The notes under the pieces were generated by a model. That model was not told where the DNA came from and made no database searches. It saw only the letters and a list, made by a program, of their open reading frames with translations. From Kwoniella bestiolae CBS 10118 (taxonomy: Eukaryota; Basidiomycota; Tremellomycetes; Tremellales; Cryptococcaceae): a stretch of 64,000 bases of DNA. Made by a program: the position numbers and the translations under genes. Of the stretch, positions 24,704 to 33,820 are shown piece by piece. The DNA lies in contig NC_089243.1 in assembly GCF_000512585.2 (NCBI RefSeq), positions 2,170,001 to 2,234,000 of the forward strand, in the 5' to 3' direction. Each line of letters opens with the position of its first letter. Position 1 is the first letter of the stretch.

Positions 24704-24750
24704 TCTGAAGAACCTCGAGGTTCAATCTCTGTTTTCCTCATCTACCCGCA

Positions 24751-25893
24751 ATGGCTCACTTGACCTCGCATCACACTCTGCCCGCCTTTCCGGAAGGGCT
24801 GAAGACTGCTCCCCTCGTATCAGTCTCCTTCGCAAAATTACAAAACAACGATGAGGGATCCTCGGCAGACTTCTTCCAAGCATGCAAGGAGCTGGGTTTC
24901 TTCTACCTCGACTTTGTGGGATCACAACTCGGCGAGACGATCATATCGGAGGCTGAGGAGTTGAACAAGGTCCAAAAGGAATTCTTCGCTTTACCTAATG
25001 AGGTCAAGGATGTTTATGGTCGACCCCACCTTCATCCCTTCTATGCATATCGGTATACCGAGACTGAGGGTGAAGATGAAAATGGTGCGCCGCTACGAAA
25101 CGCAAATTACAATGTGAGTGTGGTCAATCCAACATAAACCCTTATATCCACCAAAACTGACCATGTGTTGCAGCTTCGGAAAGACGATATACTGGGCCAA
25201 TGCGAGCGTCTAGCATGTCACCCCTTGATTTTCCAATACCAAGACCTCTTCGAGCGATATGTTCGACACTGCCGAGCAGCCGTGGACGTACTTCTGGAAC
25301 ACCTCAACAAGCATTTACAACTCCCTCCAGGCACTCTCGCCAACCTGCACAGAATCCACGAACGATCAGGCGATCACGTCCGATTCACCCAGAACCATCC
25401 TGGGGCTTTTAACGAGGAACGCGCCCGTATGGCCGAGCACACCGATTTCGGATCCCTCACCATTTTGTTCAACTGGCTCGGGGGCTTACAAGTCCGTCTA
25501 CCAGAGAACGACGAGTGGGTTTACGTCAATCCTGTTCCGGGATCATGTATTGTCAATCTGGGAGATGCGATGGTCAAGTTCACTGCTGGGATACTTCGAT
25601 CGAATATCCATAGAGTGGTGCCTGCGCCCAGTACGCAGGCTCACCTCATGAGGAATAGTCTGGTCTTCTTTACGAGACCGGAGGACAAGGTGATTCTCAA
25701 AAGGTTGAAGGGGGGAATCATCGATGCTCAACCTCAATCGAACCAACCTGAACCTGAAATGACAAGTCACGAGTGGATCATACTCAAGGGGACTGGAAGG
25801 CTACCAGGGGTGTTCACTTCAAAGGGATTTGAGGGGAAGGCTCGCAATCCTGTGGCTCAAGCCCCTCCTGTGGCAGTTAGTATCCCAGCGTAA
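24751..25893 (+). CDS. 2-oxoglutarate/Fe(II)-dependent oxygenase (isopenicillin-N-synthase-like)
   Basis: Two exons (24751-25113 and 25174-25893) give 360 residues. The N-terminal DIOX_N part has PLVSVSFAKLQ, FFQACKELGFFYLDFVG and EFFALPNEVKDVYG. The double-stranded beta-helix has the iron motif H-x-D in RMAEHTDFGSLTILFNWLGG, the distal His in LRSNIHRVV, and the 2-oxoglutarate-binding Arg in RNSLVFFTRPED. Length and motif order fit the family. These enzymes hydroxylate, desaturate or ring-close small substrates using O2 and 2-oxoglutarate; the substrate is unknown. It shares a GATA-rich promoter with a peptide transporter, which hints at nitrogen- or amine-linked metabolism, but no more than that. 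It ends 49 nt from the convergent WSC gene. Confidence 0.92.
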
Positions 25894-25941
25894 TTGTTAA
25901 TTGTATATACCTCCACTATCTCCATGCATAGATTGTATCTA

Positions 25942-27221
25942 CTAAGCACTAGCATATACAGACAAGGCATTAGGTCCACCACAGTTCTGTTTCTTGTTTC
26001 CAGGGCAGGTCATGGAACATTGAGTACTGTATTTGCTCAAGCTAGCTCCGTTGGAGAACGAGTTACCACAGTAACATTCTCGTCCGTACTCGACAGCTGC
26101 GTAGGTGAACCCAGAGGTTTTGCAGAAAGCGGTACAGGTATCGACGGTCATGCTGTCCGAGGTAGTAGAGGCTCCGGTCAAGGCTCGACCGGAGACCTCT
26201 TGGATACAAGCTTGTTTGGTGTACCCGTTCGAGGAGCTAGCGGAGGGGGCGAGAGATGGGTTGGTGTAGACTTGAAGGACGTTGGCACCTGGGTTGCATG
26301 TCAAGGTGAGCCTTGAGTCTGAGGAGAAGATGCGCAATCACTCACCACCGCAGTTCTCGCCTGGACCACCAGAGCAAGGCATGTTACAAGTCGTAGCAGT
26401 TTCTCCAGCCCCGTTTCTGAAGGCGTTATCACAGTAACATTCTCCTCCGTATTCGAGACCGGCCATCGAGTAACCCTTGTTCTTACAGTAGTTGATGCAA
26501 GTGGCAGTGTTGAGAGCAGGAGTGGAGTATGACCATCCGTCGAGAGCTCTACCGGTTTTGCCCTCTTTGAAACATCCGGTGGAGCTCCATCCAGTGGGGA
26601 GAGTAACACTGGTGGAGGTGTAGTCGGCCGACAAGCTGGCAGCGTTGGACTTGGTGGATACGTAGAGGGAGAGTGCACCTGAACCACCGCAGGTTCTGCC
26701 TGAATCACCATTACAGGGCATGTTGCAGGTACTCTTGGAGGAGAGAGATGCGCCATTTCCAAGAACATTACCGCAGTAACATTCACCGGAGTACTAAAAC
26801 GGATCATCAGTAACGTTCCTCCTCGATAGACGTATGAGGCGAGACTCACCTCCAAGCCAGCAAGAGGCATGTTGTAGTTGTCACAATAAGCTAGACACTT
26901 CTCAACCGTCATTGAAGAGGATGAGAAACTGGTCCAGGTGAGAGCTCGGCCGGAGGTACCTTCAGCGACACAGGAGGAAGCAGACCATCCGGAAGGAATA
27001 ACCCAGGCAGAGACTGAGGGAGATGGAGCTGAGGAGGCCGATGAGACGGTGGAGCTAGCAACCACGGAGGAAGAGGCAGAGGCGGAGGCGGAGGCAGAAG
27101 CAGAGGCAGAGGCGGCAGAGGCAGAGGCAGAGGTAGAGGCAGAAACCACAGGAGCGGCTGCTACTGATCTAATGCATGCCAAAGCAGCGAGGATGGGGGT
27201 AAGGGAATAGATAGAAAGCAT
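25942..27221 (-). CDS. Secreted or cell-wall protein with three WSC domains
   Basis: The start MLSIYSLTPILAALACIRSVAAAP is a clear signal peptide. A Ser/Ala-alternating tract of about 45 residues follows, probably O-mannosylated. Three WSC domains come next. Domain 1 has GRALTWTSFSSSSMTVEKC, LAYC and ECYCGN. Domain 2 has GRALDGWSYSTPALNTATC, YSMAGLEYGGECYCDNAF and ENCGG. Domain 3 has ACIQEVSGRALTG, ECYCGNSFSNGASL and NCGGPNALSVYAS. Each carries the eight-cysteine WSC pattern. WSC domains bind wall glucans or mannoproteins. There is no C-terminal membrane segment or GPI signal, since the protein stops right after domain 3. It is therefore secreted or wall-held rather than a Wsc1-type sensor. 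The longer open frame upstream to 27437 is 5' UTR. Confidence 0.92.
27070..27146. repeat. Coding GAGGCA/GCAGAG hexanucleotide-type repeat
   Basis: Tandem near-copies of GAGGCA/GGCGGA run within the coding region of the WSC protein. On the minus strand they encode alternating Ser and Ala. Such tracts change length easily. Confidence 0.75.
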
Positions 27222-28204
27222 TTTGAGGATTGTCGAAAAGAAGAGATGATGACAGGAGGTCGGGAAGGAGGATTGGTCGATGAGGACGCGAAGGTATGAA
27301 TGGGAGATGGGGATAGCAGGTATTCGGGATGAAGTGAGGTGGGGAAAAGAGCACGAAAATGTCTGGCAATGTTCACCTTTATATATGCATCTATTTTCAA
27401 ATTTCTGATGCATGTGCATACCTTTCTCGATCATCAACGCTCAATTCATCAACGCCATGTTCTGTACCTTTTTCGGGATGGCGATCACGGACCGGGTGAA
27501 GCGCACGGATATTCTCCGAATATGGTTATTTCGCTATGAAGACGCCAGCGGAATTTACGTGATCTCAGGCGCACATGTTAATATGTCTCAAGTGATGATC
27601 GATTTTGCCAAAAGCAAAACCGATGTACTGAAAGGTCATGGTGGTACAGTAGCACCGATGGCTAGATGGCTTTGAGCTTTTCACGGCTTCACGTAACACC
27701 GGCAATTGATCAACTTTAGAAGACGTCTCTTACCGCCGACAGCGTTATCAAACAATCAGACAGAGCTTTCGAGACCGTTTATAGCCTAGCCTGTCAATCA
27801 GTACTCGCGTAGCTACTCCGGAGGAACGGAATGTGATTGCTCCGCAAGCGACGAAACGGATTGCCGCTAGCCCCCTAGAGTGTCAATATGCCAATGCAGA
27901 TGTCAGCACTAATGAACATGATTTGCATGTGTGGTGATGGCATATCGTAGACGTTTATTCCAGACCGATAGGTAAATATACAGGATCAATAATTTTCCGA
28001 AAATTCGATAGGAATGGATTTGACTTGTTTGAGTGGCAATTATATAATCGAAGATTTAGGACCTGAGTGATTGCATATAGAAAAGGTTTACCGCCAAAAG
28101 AGCAACCAACTGTTCTTGTATGCACGAGATATATGGAGAAAGCGGTCATGAACATATGATTCAAGTCGCATCGAAGTATCGAAAGAAGTCTATATCGAAA
28201 TTCC
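27222..28204. other. Intergenic region, WSC gene promoter
   Basis: About 980 nt. A TATATAAAG box on the minus strand lies at 27377-27385, about 156 nt upstream of the WSC ATG. An 87-codon plus-strand frame at 27412-27675 has no domain, no splice partner and no supporting context. I treat it as chance. Confidence 0.4.
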
Positions 28205-29023
28205 CTAGTATGTGACAGTCCAGGTGAAGAACGGAATTTTGACGATTAACTGTCTTTGCTGAACATCTTGTGCTGGGTTTCGGGCTGGAGGCAGGACACC
28301 GGCAGCCATCAATTCGTGGAGAAGCTCCTCGGGCATCTATCAGGGCTTTTCTCAGCTACCGCACGCAGGATCGGTAGAGTCAGAAAGAGAGAACACGACT
28401 CACATTTCCATTGATCAATCGTTTATCCCTACATTCCCCACACAACGGACCTCTGCCGTTTCTCATCTCGGAGCACCTCACATTCTCTTTCTCGCAGTCT
28501 ACACACTCATGGAGCTGGTCTAGATCCGAAGATATAAGCTCAAGTTCGGAAGGATGATACATGGCAAGCTCACCTAATCGGTCATGGAAGCATCCCGAAA
28601 GGTCGACCAACACCTCGACTTGGCCTCGGGTATTGTCAATGTGGAGACAAAAATCCACAAAAGATCCATAAGCATCCTTGGTCCTGTCGTATCGTCGATT
28701 GAGATATTTGAGACGTACTGGTGCTGTCAGTGCAGGGTGACTTGAGAGACGTTGACGCAGGCGTAAACTTACTGTACGTATTTATTCATCTGCTTAAGGC
28801 TAATATCGGGAAAATTGAATTGCCCTACATCATAGCCTTGGTCTGTGTCGAGGTCTTGAGGTAAGTTATAATATCGTTTGCAACCGCGGAAAGAGTAAAT
28901 ATGATACGCTGACAATTCATAGGTAGTCACTCACCTTGGCGCCGCAGCTAAAATGTATACTCCTTCTTTGATGTGCTTGATACTGTACATATCTCCATGA
29001 TTGGCAGGGGAAGAAGGGGTCAT
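28205..29023 (-). CDS. Hypothetical protein with a cysteine-rich CxxC segment
   Basis: I recognise no family. The secure part is the C-terminal two-thirds. One exon reads APVRLKYLNRRYDRTKDAYG, then FVDFCLHIDNTRGQVEVLVD. It continues to a segment with CVDCEKENVRC, GPLCGEC and DKRLINGN, where four CxxC/C pairs could bind zinc. The last exon begins MPEELLHELMAAGVLPPAR and ends FFTWTVTY with a stop at 28205. The 5' end is uncertain. From the ATG at 29023 the frame reads SIKHIKEGVYILAAAP and can splice to a 27-nt exon at 28773-28799. Alternatively, a donor about 40 nt into exon 1 joins to a longer exon containing YSFRGCKRYYNLPQDLDT. Both use a 32-nt intron at 28741-28772, near the lower limit for these fungi. 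Confidence in gene reality is moderate. Confidence 0.55.
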
Positions 29024-29236
29024 AATTATCTGTTGAAAAGATCAGTTGAGAAAAGTGAGCTGATGTGAGGTGAGGTGGGTGATCGATTTCGGTGCTGCTG
29101 GTGTCAAACACTTAGGAAGATGGATCGGTGATAGCCAGAAGGTTATCAGATATGTTAGGAGATGTGGGTGTCGATGTAAATTTGGATAGTGAATGAGAGA
29201 GGTAGCAAGTGAGAAAACGATTCGAGCATGGTCGAG

Positions 29237-29270
29237 TATACATATATATATATATATATATACATATATA
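29237..29270. repeat. TA dinucleotide microsatellite
   Basis: About 34 nt of nearly pure TA repeat with a CA interruption, in the gap between the hypothetical gene (start 29023) and the next plus-strand gene (29806). Confidence 0.9.
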
Positions 29271-29521
29271 ATGCACAGTAAATGAAAAGTAAACTTGATT
29301 TATTTGATTAATTGCAAAGTCAAAGGAACTCCCTTTAGAGTGGTGTTATGCGCACAAGCCCACGTTTGATATTATACAGTACCACATATTGATCACATAC
29401 AAAAGAATCAAAGGTCAGTGCGCATTGGATGGATGGAATGACTAATCATTCTAATACTGATGCTGATGCTGATGGCTGTGTCTCACTCTCTCTCAAACCA
29501 CCGTGGAAGCAAAGGATCAGA

Positions 29522-29522
29522 A

Positions 29523-29556
<34 letters not shown>

Positions 29557-29557
29557 C
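29522..29557. repeat. Second TA dinucleotide microsatellite
   Basis: About 36 nt of TA repeat with two CA interruptions, roughly 250 nt from the first and 250 nt upstream of the next ATG. The rest of 29024-29805 shows no gene. Confidence 0.9.
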
Positions 29558-29805
29558 ATGTTAGGATGAGTCATCTCTTGGCATCAACCGCAACCAAACA
29601 CACTAAACGAAACAGAATATCAGCTAAACTACTACTACTATATATACAACGTACATGTATATGTAATATATTAACGCTGACTCGTTCACTTCACCACCAT
29701 CAACTACACCCCATTCATCTGTATCTCATATCTCGACTCTACCTTCAACGTAGTCATACTATCGCATATCATTCGTTTTCATTCGACAACCCACATCCAC
29801 ACAGC

Positions 29806-30557
29806 ATGAATCCACCACCCCCTAATCCACCTACTACCGCCAAACCCAAGACCATCAAGGCGAATGCCAAAAAATTCAAAAAGAGAGAGGCGAAACGTCA
29901 GGCCGCTGCTGAGGCTGCCGCTCAAGCTACTCATCAACTTCCGAGTCACTCTTCCGCTGCTGGACCCCCCAAATCAATCTGTGGCAACGGCGACTACGAC
30001 TCAAATGGCGACCGATATACCAGCTGCAAGTACCGGCGCTGGTCCGTCCAGGGTTGCAACTGCTTCTCCTCCAGGCGGATTCGCAGCTACACTTCCTGCT
30101 GCTGGTCCTTCGGTCCCTATTCAATCCAATCTGACCACTACTACCGCTAACTCCAGAACCCGCAGGAAGAACAAGAGGCAATTCGGAAAGAGAGAGGCAA
30201 AGCGTCAGGCTGCTGCTGCCGCTGCTGCTGCTGGTTCATCTATCCCTGGTCAACCTACTCCCGCCACGGCTACCGCCATTCAGGATACATCCCCTTCAGT
30301 CTCCAGTGAGTGATCTCAAAACCTAATAGATACCCACGCCACTCGAATATCGCACATCTGAGCTGACGTGATCAAATTTTTATAACCTTGCAGCTCAACC
30401 TCCTGCCCCTTCCCAACCTCGTCAATTCCCTTCGTATCCCATAACCAGACCAACCTTCCATCCTTGGGTACCGCCCAACCCCAATCACAGACCTTCTCTC
30501 GTTCCTGGATCATTGGACATGCTTCCCATTAAACTTGGAAGAAGGCAAAGCTGGTGA
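29806..30557 (+). CDS. Disordered basic/alanine-rich protein with duplicated KREAKRQ motif
   Basis: The start MNPPPPNPPTTAKPKTIKAN leads to KKFKKREAKRQAAAEAAAQ. A related copy follows downstream: KRQFGKREAKRQAAAAAAAA. So a basic KREAKRQ plus poly-Ala helix is duplicated. Between the copies the frame changes. It can be kept by a 43-nt GT-AG intron at 29981-30023 (donor GTGGCA is weak), or explained by an indel in the C6 run at about 29964-29969. Exon 3 begins after a normal intron (30312-30393). It encodes a proline-rich segment and ends PIKLGRRQSW with a stop at 30557. The protein is low-complexity throughout with no domain or signal peptide. Basic helices suggest nucleic-acid binding, but that is a guess. 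No function is assigned. Confidence 0.55.
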
Positions 30558-31120
30558 TGAGGTGAGACACTCTACACTATCGGTTTTTCATGTCATTCAG
30601 ATTGCAAAGCTGATATTCCTTATTGTGACTCAGGATACTCAGAAGGAGAGTTCAGTCGATGGAGTAGGGGCGACAAGGGGATGATGGACATCGAAGATGG
30701 ATTTGTGACGATGAAAAGCTCGTAGAGTATCATGGGTACTGTACGTCTCTAGATGATTGGAAGGGCGTGAGTGATGGTCTCGGCTAGGAAGCGAGGAAAG
30801 ATAAAAAGTGACAAGGAGAAGTACAATAGGAGATACTGTGAATAGTAGATGAGGATTGGTCGAGTAATATGTACACAATCATTGAATGATCAGTAGTACA
30901 TGGTTGTTTGATTGATTGATTTGGTCGATCAAAGTCAGAGGACCCCTCCTTCCCTCCTTCCCTCCTACAATACATATACATACGCCTATGACAGTTCGCT
31001 TCGATATACAGTAGATCTCCCTTCATAGTTCGCACCCTATTCCTTCCCGGTTCTGTGAGTTAGGTGGAGTATCACCTGACCCTCAACTAATAGACATAAG
31101 TAAACTCGTTATTCTTGAAA
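30558..31120. other. Intergenic region between convergent genes
   Basis: Nothing gene-like seen. A CCTTCCCTCC pyrimidine-rich stretch (about 30946-30966) is the only visible feature. Confidence 0.4.
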
Positions 31121-33068
31121 TCAGTCAGATCTTTGAGAGCTATCAAAGACGTTCCAATCAGCGATAGATCCTCTGTCGCAGTACTGATCGTGAGATTCCT
31201 CACCATTCTCCCCAAGCCCCTCGCCTTGACCATAAGTCTCGTATTTGTTCAACATCGAAGTATCCCGAATCTTTGCGGGCTTACCAACAGCCACACGTTG
31301 CCTCTCTCGCTGTTTGTTGAGGAGGTAGAGCGCGACGAAGCACAAGGCATTACAACCCATCATAGCTGAGAAGACACCCAGTGTAGCTCGTAGACCAGGA
31401 AGGTATCGAGGTGAATCTCGGGAGTTGAACAATAGCGGTCCTGGCACAAACAAATTCAGCCATCGCAGATCCTTTCAACAACAGGAGCCACTCACCTGCA
31501 ATACTTCCAATGGCATTGAAGCCGTTGTACACCGATAGGATAGCACTCTTCTTGGTTTGCCCTGCTGTGTTGGCCACCATCCAACTGACGATGATGGGAT
31601 TACCACTCCAGATGAAAGATAGGCAGTAGTACGCGCCGAGTGCCATGTGCAATTGACGCTCCTGACCGATATTGGCTTGATAGAGCAATGCCACACCTAG
31701 TAACACGGGGGTCATCATCGCTGCTAGGATGATACCTTTCTGCTTGAATCGTTGGGTCAAGTACGATCCAAGCCAGATGGTAAGAAATTGCAATGCTCCG
31801 AAGGGAGCGTTAAGCAGAGATGCGGTCTGAGACATCCTGTGAATCAGCATAAACTCCCTTCAATTGGCGAAATGAAGAGAGCGTGAACTCACCTCCTTGG
31901 TAAAGCCCATATCTTTCAGTAAGGTAGGGCCGAAGGCAGTAGCGACGGTTGCTCCGAAGTTGACACAAAGTGATAATCCACCAAAGAGGTACGTTTTGGG
32001 ATCATACAAGACTTCCCAAATATGAGCCCATTTGAACTCCCTCGTACCCGTTCCAGTCTGGTTCGCACGGACTCGTTCGATGGCCATGGCCTTCTCATGG
32101 GAGTTTAGGAACTTGGCTTGTTGAATGTCCGCTTCGAGGAAGTACCACACCACAGGCGCTGAAAGCACTGTGATTGCCCCAACGACGATGAAGATGATTC
32201 TCCATGACTCGAGCTTTTCTGAATGGATTTTACCGAAACCAAAGGAGATGACAGCTGCGATTATCTGCCCCAAACCGACTGTACTGTACCATGCGGCGAC
32301 CCGAATAGGCTGTTCAGAACGTCTGTACCAATGTGCTGTGATGACTGAGAACAGAGGCAGACATCCCGCCTCGAATAAACCCAGGAAAAATCGAGCTGCC
32401 GCTAAACCACCAAGACTGAGGCGTGTATCAGCACTTATCTTAGCTCTGGAATAAGCAGACTTGCTTGTGCGACGCAGCCATGCATGCTTGAGCGGTACCC
32501 CATCCGACGATCAATGCCGGCATGAGTATCTTGGCTGGGACTTTCACGATTAGATAGGTGCTGAATGGCATCCATGCTGCTTGAGCCACATTGTTCATGG
32601 TTGATGCCAATGAATAGTCCGTTCCTTGGAGGCCGAGCTGTGACCGGGTCAAGTCAATACGTTATTGAACATGGTGGAGAGACATGTTACTGACTGATGC
32701 GCTCATCCCATATACATTGCCATAACCGAAGCTACGGTCCAAACGGTCAGCCACGCACCGCTGCTGTCGAAAGTGTACGAAGCCATCAACCAGCTCACAC
32801 AAACTTGTCCAGGATTTGCAATAGATAACACCAAGTCAAGACCGGCAGCACCCTCTTGTCGATCATCCTTCGTAGACGAGCGTTCTTTGTGCCATGGTTA
32901 GCCGATTTCACTACCTAGGCCACTTACATCTTCCTCAGTGACCTCGATGACCTCGGTGGCTACGGCGTCAATAGGTTTCCTGAGATCCTCCGCATCCTCT
33001 ATCATCTCGATAGAAGGCTTGCGCTCGAGGTCGAGCGTTCCTTGTTTGGTATCGGTTTGGCTTGTCAT
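31121..33068 (-). CDS. MFS transporter, anion:cation symporter (Dal5/Tna1-like) family
   Basis: The start MTSQTDTKQGTLDLERKP is followed by an acidic tail. Splicing then gives NARLRRMIDKRVLPVLTWCYLLQILDKSFGYGNVYGMS, the family signature region (R-R-x-D-x-R-x-L-P), shown here only in outline. Later come GTDYSLASTMNNVAQAAWM, VPAKILMPALIVGWGTAQAC, a central loop with FLNSHEKAMAIERVRANQTG, and KWAHIWEVLYDPKTYLFGG. TM11-12 has NPIIVSWMVANTAGQTKKS (the G-Q-T-K-x-S motif) and VYNGFNAIGSI. This matches fungal ACS transporters for allantoate, nicotinate, pantothenate or similar anions. The substrate is not predictable from sequence. About nine exons. A CTATAAAG box lies 70 nt upstream of the ATG. Confidence 0.9.
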
Positions 33069-33820
33069 GATCTCGCTTGGCCCGTAGTATGGTATGCTAT
33101 GGATGACATCCTTCAAGGGGCAATCGCGCGAGCCTCACTTTATAGCTTCTACTGGACAAGAGATCCACTTGGATTGTACTATATGGCTAGTACTCATGGG
33201 CGATAAGATCGACCGGCCCGCTGGGGGAAGGGAGGTGGAGTCCCACATGACCTGAGGCATCTCCATCTCGGTCCGGGGCATTAGTCTGCTTCTGATCGGC
33301 CATCATGGTCGACTCATCGAAGTATGGGAGCAAGGGAGATCACCCGTCAAATGCAGGATTATGTGGGAAAGAAAGAAATGGAAATAAGCGTATCACAAAA
33401 TACAAAGTTGCCGAGGTGGATGTCGACTGACGCGAGGCCCTGGAGAATATGCGGGATGCGGCGAAATGGCAGTATGTATCAAGGTGGATAGGGGATTTAA
33501 TTCGTCATATGACCTACGTCTTAGACCGAAACTTTAACAACGAGTCGGGAGGCTCAGTGCACTCATTGCCGAATGCGATGAGCTGATTGGATGGATCCTG
33601 CCGAGGAGGTCTTGACCAGGACAAAGTGGGAAATCAAACTCCATTCAGCGCGACCTGCCTTCGCTGAATCGTGGCATTATAACATAACTATCCTGTACAT
33701 GATACAACATACAGCCTATTATTACGTGTTACAACGTTCTTCTTGATTTATATAATTTATGTGTCAAATTCTAGGAGCGCTGCTAGGGTGTCAATACAGC
33801 ACAATGTCGGCTGAAGAGTC
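33069..33820. other. Intergenic region, MFS promoter
   Basis: About 750 nt between the start of the MFS gene and the 3' end of the histidine kinase. TATA-like element on the minus strand at 33138-33144. No coding signal. Confidence 0.4.

Noticed and set aside
26300..27437. 378-codon frame running through the WSC gene start
   Set aside because: Part of it is 5' UTR and part is unspliced intron read-through; the spliced model from 27221 gives clean WSC domains.
27412..27675. 87-codon plus-strand open frame in the WSC promoter region
   Set aside because: No recognisable domain, no splice signals in register, and it overlaps the putative TATA region. Treated as chance.
28909..28934. 26-nt GT-AG interval in the cysteine-rich hypothetical gene
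   Set aside because: It is shorter than any plausible intron here and leaves the wrong phase.
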